64,000 nt of DNA, taken from contig CM049988.1 in assembly GCA_016630955.3 (NCBI GenBank), positions 868,001-932,000 of the forward strand, given 5' to 3'. Numbering within the stretch: position 1 is the stretch's first letter; each line of letters starts with the position of its first letter. The DNA comes from Didymella arachidicola. Taxonomy: Eukaryota > Ascomycota > Dothideomycetes > Pleosporales > Didymellaceae. Shown here in pieces: positions 1 through 10,460 of the stretch. The position numbers were made by a program, and so were the translations under genes. The notes beneath the pieces were generated by a model. The model worked only from the letters and a program-made list of their open reading frames with translations, was not told where the DNA came from and made no database searches.

Positions 1-137
1 AATGCCCTCACTCGCAATGTCCTTATGTGCGCTTGCTGAATAACGACCATGGCTCTGCAATCTTCTCCATCGACTGTCTATGACAGCTCGGTGTCGACAC
101 GATGTTCCACGTGATGTGCATCGTTCGAGACTCCCAT

Positions 138-1755
138 TCATCTAGAACGCAATACACCAATGGCGGCCCCCACAAGTAGCAGACCTGCGAGAACACCGCT
201 CTGTTCTGGCGCAAACATGGCACTGCGCACGATGACCAAGGTTCCGACGACGACGAAGGTAGCGGGAAGAGCGACTGTGGGCCGATATGGCCGTTCGAGC
301 TGCGGTTCTCGGCGACGAAGAATCAGCAGACCAATGACTGTGCTAACGTAGAAAACCCACTCGGCCATGCCGACGAAGGTGAGAAGAGCTCTGAAGCTGC
401 CTGTCAAGATGTAGACCAAAGTAATCATGAGAGCTAGGATGTTCGCGTAACTAAACGTCGATTAGCTTCATCACTCTCCAGCATTGAAGTAAACATACAC
501 AGGGGCATCGAAGTGTACCGAAGCCGAACTACCAGCGCCTGGGTCGCTCAGTCTAGGCAGGCCGCGCTTGCTGAAAAAAGCCGGCAGGTAGTGCCGCTGG
601 GAGGCAGCCACAGTAAGTCTGCCAACAGAAAATACGTTGCTAGTAACGGAGCCGGCACACGAGACAGCAACTAGTATCGTGATGAGAATGCCCGCAGGTC
701 GGCCTAATAGTGAAGTCGCCGCAGAAACCGCTACAGCATTGTTGGAGCTCATCTTGTCCCATGAGAGAAGAATGTAGTAGGCGATATTGACAAATTCGAA
801 TGAGCTAAGGACGACTACCATAGCTGCTTTGATAGCTCTAGGTAGGGAGCGACCTGGATCCTGGATCTCGCTGGCTACTACATTGGCCTGAGCTTGCATG
901 TTAGCGATCTGAGGCGCCTCAGAAAGCCTCCCTTTTACTCACGTTGTCCCACCCATCGTAAGCCCATAAACCTCCGTAGATCGCAGCACAGTAGTGACCG
1001 TAGCGCTCCCAGGTACTTATGGAATCCCAGTTGATTGTCTGTCCTTCCGAAACTGTTGGTCGAGTTGCAAACCAATTCTTCGAGTACCAATCTGATGCTC
1101 CAGAAAGTGTCGAGTTAGGATTGACCAGGTGCGCAAGAACCGCAGCGAAGCCGCCGAGCACAATCAGACCCACTGTCGAGATCTTGAACACTGTGAAAGA
1201 CTCGCTTAATCGTAATGTGAACTTGGTGTTGATGGAGTTAAGTAAAACCATTGTCACAAAGGCCGCGGCTGCTATGAGCTTCAATAGCCATCCAGGCAGT
1301 GGTTCGCTCGAGCTGACAGATCCAATCGATTCAGCGATTACGATACTTTGAATGGCCATTGACGAAGGTTTAACAGCCATGATGTAGACCCAGGCGCAGA
1401 TCCAGGCGAACGTGTCGCCAAAAACATAGCGCAAGTACTCTTGCATGCCCCCGTTCAGAGGTAAGGCAGCACCAAGCTCGGCAAATGAGGCTGCGCCTGC
1501 CCATGAGAGCAAACCTCCAACTATCCAAACGAGCAATGCAGCTCCAGGCGAGGGTACATTGCTATCGACCTGCGCAGGGCTGGCGAAGATGCCGCTGCCA
1601 ATCTGCAAGGTAACAAGAATTGCAAATGCATGTCGAGTTGTGAGCTGCTTGGTTGATGATTGAGAATTGCGAGATGTTGACGATCGTCTCTCAAGAAGCG
1701 GCTCCGACTCTGTTGTGGGCTTTGGTGACCCCTCCAAATTAGAGACGCTGCTCAT
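138..1755 (-). CDS. LAT-family amino-acid permease (APC superfamily)
   Basis: Exons 1755-943, 908-499 and 450-138 give 511 aa. The protein is a multi-spanning membrane transporter of the L-type amino-acid transporter class, expected to exchange or import neutral or cationic amino acids across the plasma or vacuolar membrane. After a polar N-terminus of about 40 residues comes the first helix with the APC signature 'IGSGIFASPAQV'; exon 1 ends in 'YDGWDN' and exon 2 opens 'IANMQAQANVVASEIQDP', the usual loop of LAT proteins; exon 3 holds the last helices. The length fits a 12-helix LAT protein. Intron 2 (451-498, 48 nt) has a normal GTATGT donor and GCTAAT branch. Intron 1 (909-942) is only 34 nt, yet it is required because read-through meets a stop. 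Family assignment is firm; substrate is not known. It shares a 605-bp upstream region with the divergent PP2A scaffold gene. Confidence 0.88.
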
Positions 1756-2360
1756 GCTGAACCCCTACCCCAATGACAGCTGTAAGTGCACAGAAGCTGC
1801 AGACAAAGGATGCCGAAGCATGCGGCTGGTACAATTAGGGTAGAATGTGAGAGAAGCGTAGCACTGCGCGCATGCAAACTGGACGTTTGAGATCCCGCGT
1901 GCCTCGCTGGTCAATGGGTCCAGGGCTACGGCTGGGTTGTGACTTCCCCATGCATGCGCCGCCGCCTCTTGGCGGTCGAAGTGGGATGTCACGGTCTTCA
2001 ACACCAAACTGCAGACCACATAACAGAAGCCCTTAACATCGAATTACTCAACCAAGCCAGACACACCGAAAAGGGGCAGACAGCTCTCACATCTACACAT
2101 ACCTCTCTTGCGCCTGCCGCAAGTGCTGTCGCCCCACCTGCTTCAATATTCCCAGCTCGCTTGCCTGCCAACACAGGTACGTCAACACGACTCCGTGTCA
2201 GAGCTACTACCACTTCGCCCATCACCAGCTCACACCCTGCAAGGACGCGCCGACTGTTGGTTCTCTTCCCTCTCGCACGCGCGCCGCCTTCGCCGAAACC
2301 GCTTTGGACGACCCCTAGCCCCGTACACCACCCTCCACAGCCCGCCTCTCACAGCCCACC
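1756..2360. promoter_or_regulatory. Shared divergent upstream region, permease / PP2A scaffold
   Basis: These 605 bp lie between two divergently starting genes. The right half is pyrimidine- and C-rich (for example around 2230-2350), as in many filamentous-fungal 5' leaders just before a start codon. Short ORFs on both strands show no recognisable protein. No TATA box was singled out. Confidence 0.5.
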
Positions 2361-4398
2361 ATGGACGCACAAAACGACGAGCTCTACCCGATCGCCGTGC
2401 TCATCGACGAGCTCAAGCACGATGACGTGATCTTGCGACTGAATGCAATTCACCGCCTCAACACCATAGCTCTCGCATTGGGCGCCGAGCGCACACGAGA
2501 TGAGCTGATACCCTTCCTTGACGGCAAGCCTGCATCGACAATCCCAGAATATTGTGCATTGTACTGACTTGATTGCAGAGTCTGTTGAGGATGAGGATGA
2601 GGTCCTTACTGCATTGAGCGAGGAATTGGGCAAGTTTGTTGAGTACGTCGGTGGCCCAGAGCACGCACATGTGCTCTTGTCGCCCCTCGAGAACTTGGCC
2701 GCGATAGAGGAGCCGCTTGTTCGCGAGAAGGTGCGAAGTTCTCTCCTTCAAACCCCAAAGCCCTGCTAACAAGGGTAGGCTGTCGAATCGCTCAACAAGA
2801 TCTGCGAGGAGCTCTCGCAGCAGCAAATCGAGGATGCGTTCATCCCTCTCGTCATGCGTCTCTCGAAAGCAGACTGGTTCACTTCGAAGATTTCTGCAAC
2901 CGGTCTTTATCAGACCCCCTACACGCGCGCAACACCTCCTTCACAGGAAGCCCTCAGGCAGCACTACGGCCAGCTAGTGCACGACGATACCCCCATGGTC
3001 CGAAGACAAGCGGCGAACAACCTCGCGAAATTCATCAAGGCCATGCCACACTCGATTGTTGTCGAAGAGATGATTCCCCTTTTCCAGCATCTTGCAGCAG
3101 ACGACCAGGATAGTGTCAGACTTCTGACAGTCGACATTTTGATCGCAATCGCAGAGGCGGTACCCAAGGAGCAGCAGTCGAGCCACGGCGTCTTGCTCAC
3201 TGCTCTGCGCAGCTTGTTTGAGGACAAGAGCTGGAGAGTGCGCTACATGGTCGCGGATCGATTCGAGAAGATCGCAAAGGCTGTCGACGAGGAAGTTGTC
3301 AATCGCGATCTCGTACCAGCTTTCGTCAAGCTTCTCAAGGACACGGAGGCGGAGGTTCGCAGCGCAATTGCGGGGCAGATTCCTGGCTTCTGCGCACTTC
3401 TTGAGCGCGAGACGCTGCTTCACGAGGTCATGCCTAGCATCGAGGAGCTGGTCTCGGATCAGTCACAGCACGTTCGCGCTGCGCTCGGCACACAGATCAG
3501 CGGTCTTGCACCTATTCTCGGGAAGGACGAGACCATCTCGCATCTGCTTCCCATGTTCCTTCAGATGCTCAAGGATGAGTTCCCCGACGTTCGTCTGAAC
3601 ATCATCTCGAAGCTTGAATCTGTTAACAACGGCATGTTCCAGTTTCCACAAATGACGATTCCTTGCTAATTTAAGCAGTCATTGGCATTGAGCTCCTCTC
3701 CCAGTCCCTCCTCCCCGCCATTGTCCAGCTCGCCGAGGACAAGCAATGGCGTGTCCGTCTCGCGATCATCGAATACGTTCCCCTTCTTGCCTCGCAGCTC
3801 GGCGTGAAGTTCTTCGACGAAAAGCTGAGCAGTCTGTGCATGAGCTGGCTCGGCGACACTGTTTTCTCCATCCGCGAGGCTTCGACCCAGAACCTGAAGA
3901 AGCTCACAGAGGTCTTCGGTGTTGAGTGGGCCAACGAGGCAATTGTGCCCAAGGTCATGGCCATGGGCCAACATCCAAACTACCTGTACCGAATGACCAC
4001 GTGCTTCGCCGTGTCGGTATGTTGTGTATTTGCAAGACTGTATGCATTCGTACTGACAGTCTTAGACGCTTGCGCCCGCTCTCAGCCTTGACGTCATCGA
4101 GGCCTCGATCATCCCCATGATGGACAAGCTTGTCAATGATGACATTCCCAACATCCGTTTCAACGTTGCGAAATCTTACGGCGTACTGATCAATACACTC
4201 AAGCAGCTGCCCGAGGAGGGTACTGTGATCGCGCTGGAGAAGGCGGGTACACCTGGGCAGGGTTGTCCGAAGGCAACAGAAGTCATCACAAAGAGCATAC
4301 TGCCGAACCTGGAGAAGCTGCAGCAGGACGATGACGTGGATGTAAGGTATTTTGCGACAACGGCAGCACAGAGCTTCACGGACGCGATGCAATCCTAG
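2361..4398 (+). CDS. TPD3: Protein phosphatase 2A scaffold subunit A (PR65, HEAT repeats)
   Basis: Exons 2361-2523, 2579-2730, 2779-3631, 3679-4016 and 4066-4398 give 612 aa, close to yeast Tpd3 and other PR65 proteins. It is the scaffold on which the catalytic C and variable B subunits of PP2A assemble in cytosol and nucleus. The whole protein is HEAT-repeat-like, with recurring blocks such as 'DKSWRVRYMVADRFEKIAKA', 'PDVRLNIISKLE' and 'DKQWRVRLAIIEYVPLLA', each an Arg/Asp-rich turn between two helices. The start opens 'MDAQNDELYPIAVLIDELK', the usual PR65 N-terminus. Two of the four introns must use GC donors (2524 GCAAGC and 3632 GCATGT), because only these keep the conserved frame; both have clear branch points and AG acceptors. 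It converges with the glutaredoxin gene downstream. Confidence 0.95.
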
Positions 4399-4721
4399 GT
4401 GGTGCTGCATGTCAAGGATGGTTCAGTCCTGTAATGAGGTCACGGCTAGCATTCACGTACAGGTAATGATATGGATAGAAAGCGTCGCAAAGCTTAGGCT
4501 AGCTTAGTTGGGGGGGTAAGATGCACGCACTTGTAGCGATTAGGGGAGAAGCCTCGTGGGTGGTAGTTTGCCATCAAAATCATGTGCTCCATTCATCACT
4601 TTCAGCAAGTCATCACTCATTTCACTTTGGTGTTTGTGTGTTCAAGACTTTGTGTATGGTTGGCTTTGGGCTTTGATGCCTTGTCTATAGCTCAGAGCTT
4701 TGCCTTGTTGTCGCCATCTAG
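4399..4721. other. Convergent intergenic region
   Basis: About 320 bp separate the stops of two convergent genes. It is T-rich on the plus strand and presumably holds both 3' untranslated regions. No gene is seen. Confidence 0.6.
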
Positions 4722-5152
4722 TCAGACAGCGCCAGCGTCTTTGAGCAGGTTGGGCAGATCGCCCTTCTTAGCCTGCAGGTCCGAGTTGCCGCCGATGTGC
4801 TTCTGGGCAATGAAGATGTTGGGCACGGTGGACTGGCCCGTCAGCTCTGCCAGAGCAGATTGGATGGCGGAACCGTCATCTGTGTTTTGTTAGGCAGTGC
4901 TCTTTCACAACTTCTCTTGCGCGGATCTCCTCGCAGAGACCTGATTTCCAACCCCCGAAAAGTGGACGGTGTGCTTGTAGTACTGGACGGGCTTCACGTA
5001 CCGACTTGGTCCAGCTCGATGGCGTAGAACTTTGCGCCCTTGTCGCTCAGGAGCTGCTTCGCCTGGCGGCAGTAGGGGCAGTACGACTTGGAGAATACGG
5101 CGACGGGATTCTCGTCGATGATGGACTGGACCTTTGTCTTTGTGGCGGACAT
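4722..5152 (-). CDS. Dithiol glutaredoxin (class I, CPYC)
   Basis: Exons 5152-5002 and 4879-4722 give 102 aa, the normal size of a cytosolic glutaredoxin of the yeast Grx1/Grx2 type. It reduces protein and glutathione mixed disulfides using glutathione. The active site CPYC is at residues 25-28 in the context 'VAVFSKSYCPYCRQAKQLL'. The cis-Pro motif 'TVPNIFI' and the glutathione-contact segment 'HIGGNSDL' follow in the second exon. The single intron is 122 nt (4880-5001), longer than most here, with a GTACGT donor. The chosen ATG gives no mitochondrial leader; in-frame sequence upstream has no convincing targeting peptide. The gene lies head-to-head with the LMBR1-like gene. Confidence 0.93.
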
Positions 5153-5766
5153 TGTGGTTGGAGAGGGGGCGCGGCTGAAGAAGCGGCGGATGAGGTAGGA
5201 AATGGTTGCGGTGTTGGGATGGCTGCTGGTGTGTCAGCGACTGCGATGGTAGTTGGGTTGGGGGAGGGCGACGCACGTATTGGGAGGTGGTGGGGGGATC
5301 AATGGGCGAGAGGATGAAGTGGTTATAGGAGGGCGATTTGGAATCTGGAGTGGTCCTGGTGGTTGTTGATTAGTCAAGTGCTGTTCCGCGCCCCGCAGCT
5401 GCCGTGAAGCTCGCTCATGACGTGCTGGGAAGGAAGGAGAGGAAGTCATTAGGCCGTTTCGGACACAGATGGGTTTATGTAATCGCCGCCAGTGCCACCA
5501 AACGGCCTTAATCGACGGGACATGACGAAAGGGTCCAGATGTCGAGCGCAGACGACATTGCAAGCGGCTGAGGTCTGCAGAAAGCTTGCGAGGCTCGGTG
5601 TAGCTTATGTTTGTCTTTGTGTGCAAGAGCAGCTCGGAGATATCAAGACCATGTGGCAGAGGTAGCCACACGACGCGCAACGACGCTTCCGAAACTCCCG
5701 GCGTGCTTCATCGACGTGTGAGTACCTACCAGGCGGCGAGAGATTGCCCTTCCTCCCTTCACAGCC
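5153..5766. promoter_or_regulatory. Divergent upstream region, glutaredoxin / LMBR1-like
   Basis: These 614 bp lie between two divergent start codons. Open frames here are short and have unlike composition. I see no gene and no motif I can name. Confidence 0.5.
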
Positions 5767-7887
5767 ATGGCGACGATACGCGCCGACGACCCCGACCCTT
5801 CCTATGCGACGGCATCCTCGGCCGGCGGCTCGACGGCCTTCTTCGTCCTCTCGCTGCTCTCCATCTGCGGCCTCGTCCTGCTGCTTCTGCGCTACTACCT
5901 CCCTCTGCGCACCACGCCCGCGCACGTCGTCGTCCCCGTCTTCCTCGCCATCGCGCTCCCGGCCAGCATCGTCGTGCTGCTCCCGATCGACCTCGCCAGC
6001 AGCGCAGGGACCGACACCGACGGCGCGCGCGGCATCTGGCTCAACGGCACCGTCGTGTACAAGTCATGGCGCATCGTCTACTGGCTGACCTTCGCCCTCA
6101 CCTGGGCCATCCTGCCGCTGCTGGGCGAGTACTGCGACTCCGGATACCGAGAGCCCCGGGCGCGCGTGCTGTATGCGCTGAGGAGCAACGCGCGGTACTG
6201 GGCCATCATGCTGGGCTGCGGCGTTGCGGGGTCGGGGTACTTGATCTGGTACAACGGCTTCGAGCTGGACACGTTCAAGTCGCTGGCCATGGCGTTGGCG
6301 TATACGTGGGGTTTGATCCTCGGTATCTACCTGATGGGTCATGGTCTTGTTGCCTTCCCCCGCAGCCTGTTTAGATATGCAAGCATCAGCGGGCGGCTCA
6401 AGCAGATGCAGGGCCAGGCGCCCAAGGTCCACGAGAAGCTTGTCGAGGCGCTCGAGAAGCTGGACCAGTACGAACACCAGGTCGTGCAGCTCAGGCAGAG
6501 AAAGAGCGGCACTGCGAGAGAGTTCCAGGAGTGGATCGATGAGCTGGCCGAGAAAGGCAGTCTGCCGGAGAGCAGAGCGGGCACTGCCGGCCGCTCGAGC
6601 GCATCCACCATCCCGCCGGTCATCACGGAGCGGTACTTGGCGGACTTGACACGGAAGCTCAAGAGAGCTCGTCACGCGAAGAACCGCTTCGAGAACGAGT
6701 GGGACGTCATCGTCCGCAAAGCAATTCGCACCCAAGCCATCCTCGACTCCAAAGGCAGCCAGCGCCTCGAATTCACACACTCCGCATACCCAACCCCGCA
6801 ACACTGGCACTCCCGCTTCTCCATACTCACGCCATACACCCGCTACATCCTACACGTCCACGTCATCCCCGCGCTGACCTACGCGGCCTGGTTCCTCGCC
6901 ATCCTCGCCTCGATATCCATAGTCTGGTCGGAATGCGTGCGCGAAATCCAAGAAATCGGGGGCCACAAGCTGTCCATCATCGGCTGGACGGTCGTGCACC
7001 GGTCGTCGTCGGGGCGCGCGCAGATCGGCTTCGGCGGCCAGTGCGTCGCAGCCGCCTGGCTGTGCTACATGTGCATCTGCGCCCTGTACGCGCTCACCGA
7101 GGTGCGCATCTGGGGCAACCGCGCCCTCGTGCGCCGCAACACGTACCAGGAGAGCGCGACGTGGTATGGTCTGCAGGTCGCCAAGCTCACGGTCCCGTTG
7201 AGCTACAACTTTTTGACTATGACGGATAAGCCGGTCTGGAGCCAGACGGGGTTCCACCGTTTCTTGGGCCGTTTGATCGATTTGAGCCCTCTGGGGAAAG
7301 CTTTCTCGGCCTTCTTCCCCATCTTCATCCTCGTCCCTGTGTTTGCTACCGCGTTTGGCTTGTACGGCAAGATCAGGAACGTCTGCGGCTTCGGCGACTT
7401 GCTCGAGGACGAGGAGGATGATGCTGCGGCGTACGCGGGGACAGGCAGCTGGCGCGAGGGCCGCGCGCTGATCGAGAGAGAGATCCAGGGCAGCAGTGGG
7501 AACGTCCTGGGCCTCAGCAGTCGGAATACCATCGCTTCCACGCCTGCTTCGGGCGAGCGTTACACGGATACTCCCGCGTCGTCGGCAGGCGAACCAAGCA
7601 GCATCGCAGATACGGTGTTTAATCCCCCCGCGCCGAAAACGAGACCCGAGCGCAGAAGACCCATCACCGACGACGATGACGAAGACACAGGCAACTTCTT
7701 CGAGAACTTCGCAAACAGGGTCAAGAACACGTTCGACAGCACAGACTTTTCTCTCACGCGACCAGCATGGATGCGCGGCGACGACAACGAAGTAGCCTCC
7801 GGTCAGCGCGCTCGAAGCACAGATAGCGGCAACGGATTCCTGAGCCTGTTCGGCGGGAGGGCGGAGGAGGGCCGGGTGAGGCTGTAA
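5767..7887 (+). CDS. LMBR1-like multi-pass membrane protein
   Basis: This is a single exon of 706 aa. A short polar N-terminus is followed by hydrophobic helices 'FFVLSLLSICGLVLLLL' and 'VVVPVFLAIALPASIVVLL', ending in the 'LLPIDLASS' loop typical of the LMBR1 domain. More helices follow to about residue 210 ('WGLILGIYLMGHGLVAFPRS'). A charged coiled-coil-like cytosolic stretch spans about residues 210-340, further helices about 360-540, and a low-complexity tail rich in Ser, Pro and Asp follows. This order matches the LMBR1 family of lipocalin- or cobalamin-related receptors, whose fungal role is poorly defined. Family membership is confident; function is not. Confidence 0.88.
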   Translation: MATIRADDPDPSYATASSAGGSTAFFVLSLLSICGLVLLLLRYYLPLRTTPAHVVVPVFLAIALPASIVVLLPIDLASSAGTDTDGARGIWLNGTVVYKSWRIVYWLTFALTWAILPLLGEYCDSGYREPRARVLYALRSNARYWAIMLGCGVAGSGYLIWYNGFELDTFKSLAMALAYTWGLILGIYLMGHGLVAFPRSLFRYASISGRLKQMQGQAPKVHEKLVEALEKLDQYEHQVVQLRQRKSGTAREFQEWIDELAEKGSLPESRAGTAGRSSASTIPPVITERYLADLTRKLKRARHAKNRFENEWDVIVRKAIRTQAILDSKGSQRLEFTHSAYPTPQHWHSRFSILTPYTRYILHVHVIPALTYAAWFLAILASISIVWSECVREIQEIGGHKLSIIGWTVVHRSSSGRAQIGFGGQCVAAAWLCYMCICALYALTEVRIWGNRALVRRNTYQESATWYGLQVAKLTVPLSYNFLTMTDKPVWSQTGFHRFLGRLIDLSPLGKAFSAFFPIFILVPVFATAFGLYGKIRNVCGFGDLLEDEEDDAAAYAGTGSWREGRALIEREIQGSSGNVLGLSSRNTIASTPASGERYTDTPASSAGEPSSIADTVFNPPAPKTRPERRRPITDDDDEDTGNFFENFANRVKNTFDSTDFSLTRPAWMRGDDNEVASGQRARSTDSGNGFLSLFGGRAEEGRVRL

Positions 7888-8578
7888 TGTAAGGTAAGAC
7901 TTGCGGATGCGAAATCGCATGCATTGCGGGGTTTAGATACCTAGGCGTTGAGGGTGTGTAGAATACATTTTGTAATACCGATATGAATTCCAGTATCAAG
8001 ATTTCACATCGATTTACCTTCCTGCTCATGGTTTCAATGCGAGGCTCGTGTAGCGAGTCCGCTTCCCCGGGCTAGATAAGAAACGTGTACGGTATAAGAC
8101 TTGCTCCCTTCGATCCTTCCGGTGATCAGAAACTATATACTTGTACACGGATCGCTCATCACACCTTACCCCGGAACCACATCATTCGTCTTTTGCAGTT
8201 CACACACCGCAGCGGTTTACGCATATCTATCTCTTGTAGTATACTCAAACCCCTTCTCAAGACCCCGAGATCCGCGACACACCGGGATTGTCAAACAGTA
8301 CTATTTATTCGTTCGCTGGTGCTGAGTCGCTAAGAAGCACGTGAAATGCTTTGATACATCATTTGGACATCACTGGTGTGGAAATGCTGTTAGTTGGGTA
8401 GTTAGCACCGTGGAGATACGCCGTTTTCTGATGGCGAAAGGTTTTGATAGTAGACGTTATAGCGGGGCGAGAATGTAGGGTTTGGAAGGGAGACGGGCTG
8501 TATACTACGAGTCACAGGAAGTAACCGAGGCGGAAGATATAAGGAGATGTGTTGGCGGGTTGATAATAAATACTATAC
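7888..8578. other. Convergent intergenic region
   Basis: About 690 bp separate the LMBR1-like stop from the stop of the minus-strand orphan. It is AT-richer than its surroundings. Two short overlapping frames near 8085-8330 have no recognisable protein. No RNA gene was seen. Confidence 0.5.
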
Positions 8579-9850
8579 TCAGTAGTCAAGCCAGGTCTCA
8601 TGAACAATGTTCTCCTGCAAATCCTCTTGCTTGGCGTTACCTGAACGTCTTTTAGATTTCACTGACTGCACGACACATGTTGGCGATGTCAGTTGTTGTG
8701 CGTTTTTGCTGTCGGAGGTAGAGCTGGCCTTTTCCTTCCCGCTGTCCTCACTGTTTGCGATTTTCGCCGCCGGCTTCGACCCGCCTTTATCTTGATTGCT
8801 AGCCGCTTTGAGGGGCGTCGTTGCTTTGGTGTTCTGAGTCTTTTTCGATGTCGCAGCTCGCTGAACTTGGTTTGATCTCGATTCCTCTTCTCGTTTCATC
8901 TCTGCCTTGTGTGCTTTCTTCTTTGCCTTCTTTTCTGCTTTCTTTGTTGCTTTTGCCAGCGGGAGAGGCTTTACGAGGGGTGCAATAGTCTTTGCAGTTG
9001 GTCCCTTCCTCTTTTGGCTGATTGGTGACGCTGCGTTGTGTGGAGTGCTCTTTGACTGTGTCTTCTGCGATTTCTTCTTCTTTTTCTTCTTTTTCGATAC
9101 TTTTACGGACACTGGTTGACATTCAGCGCGTGCTGGTGTAGTACTGCCTATTTTTTCCGCTGCTTTTGTCGTGGCCTTTGCGGGCACGGGTTGAGCTTTT
9201 GTAGCTTTCTTAGGTTTATTCCGTAGCGAGTCGCCCTTGACCATTCTCCAGACGCATTTGTGGCATGATGTTGCCCCGAAGGACTCGATCCAGGTGTCGA
9301 TTTCATCCACAGGCCACAGGGCGTATCGGGTATCTTCTGCCCCTTTGACTTGAGGATGCACCAGCTCGATACGCAAGCTTGCACCATCAGCAATTGCCAA
9401 TCTTAAGATCGGTTCCTCTATTATTTGGTACAATGAGCAGCCCGAAGGATGGAATCTCTGCGGAGGAGGTGGACACAGCATAGTAACGACGTCTTCCATT
9501 GCGATGTGCCAAGCGAAGACTGCCGAGGCACCGTGAATGTACTTGCTCCAGGCTTTGCTTGACTTCCTGCTCTGCGGACACAACGGAACTCTCGGGTCCA
9601 TTAAGGGTCCCATTGCGGTAGTGAGTGTCTGCATACCGCGCTGGTCTGCCCAAGCCTGAGCCTGCTCTCGTAGCATCCCACTCCACAGGACTTGGTAGTC
9701 AGGGATCCATGTGCAACTTCGAAACTGACGATGGATCTTGCTCTCTTCATCCAGAGTCAAGAAGCCTCGGATGTCCAACACCTCAGATACTAATTCCTGG
9801 ATGTCTTCGCAGCACCCCATTCGACCTTTGCCCTTTTGTAAAGATGGCAT
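8579..9850 (-). CDS. Orphan protein with a Lys-rich basic C-terminal half
   Basis: The frame gives 423 aa from the ATG at 9850; the open frame extends to 9883 only through a GTG. I do not recognise it. Residues about 1-190 look like a folded acidic-to-neutral domain with 'IHRQFRSCTWIPDYQVLWSG' and an 'ATSCHKCVWRMVKG' segment whose Cys-X2-Cys could bind a metal or form a disulfide. The remainder is low-complexity and strongly basic, with a run of eight lysines and repeated KKAKKKA-like stretches, so a nuclear or nucleolar location is plausible. No intron is evident. The next gene (HET domain) is on the same strand, 610 bp upstream. Being a long intact frame it is probably a gene, but lineage-restricted. 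Confidence 0.6.
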   Translation of the reverse strand: MPSLQKGKGRMGCCEDIQELVSEVLDIRGFLTLDEESKIHRQFRSCTWIPDYQVLWSGMLREQAQAWADQRGMQTLTTAMGPLMDPRVPLCPQSRKSSKAWSKYIHGASAVFAWHIAMEDVVTMLCPPPPQRFHPSGCSLYQIIEEPILRLAIADGASLRIELVHPQVKGAEDTRYALWPVDEIDTWIESFGATSCHKCVWRMVKGDSLRNKPKKATKAQPVPAKATTKAAEKIGSTTPARAECQPVSVKVSKKKKKKKKSQKTQSKSTPHNAASPISQKRKGPTAKTIAPLVKPLPLAKATKKAEKKAKKKAHKAEMKREEESRSNQVQRAATSKKTQNTKATTPLKAASNQDKGGSKPAAKIANSEDSGKEKASSTSDSKNAQQLTSPTCVVQSVKSKRRSGNAKQEDLQENIVHETWLDY

Positions 9851-10460
9851 TGCAGCGAAGGATTGGCAGTAAGCCCATTGCACAACATGAGTAACTTGAG
9901 ATTTATGATCGATCAGTCAAGGTCTCATCGTAAGATCATATGTATCAGGGTCGGTGACATCGGAACCGTCACCCGGTGCGGGGTAAGCACGTTTGCAGCT
10001 ACCTCTCCTCCATGTTCGAGAACGCCACTGCGGTCATCTGCATTCTAATTAGTACTCTTTAAAGCATCGGGGTCGACTGTGGAGTGTCGACACGTTGTTG
10101 ACAAGAAAGGATTGATGCTGCTGCACCGTCACGCCGACTGCGACTTGAAGCTTGAAGCAGCCACTGGCCGACCTTAATTAAGATCATCCAAGAGAAAGAC
10201 GCAGCTGCTACTATATCAGTCTTTGTACCTACTAGAGGGTCTACCAAATCTTGATTCACCATCCACAGTAGACTATGCATTGAGCGCATCCCAGAGCTCT
10301 AACCTTGGAACTCCCGAAGCTTGTAATCCGGAAGCTCAAGATTAGAGCTCGTGTACTTTCCTACCTGTCGCCTATCAGATACTCCAAGACTCCTGATTGC
10401 GGTGGTCTACCTCTGACAGGGCAGCAGGGTCTTCCTCACGGCTTTTGCAATTCAAGCAGT
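9851..10460. other. Intergenic region between two minus-strand genes
   Basis: These 610 bp contain only short frames without recognisable content. They should include the promoter of the Lys-rich orphan and the 3' end of the HET gene. Confidence 0.5.

Noticed and set aside
6850..7920. A 356-codon minus-strand frame across the LMBR1-like gene
   Set aside because: It mirrors codon bias of the real plus-strand gene; Arg/Ala/Asp-rich sequence without motifs.
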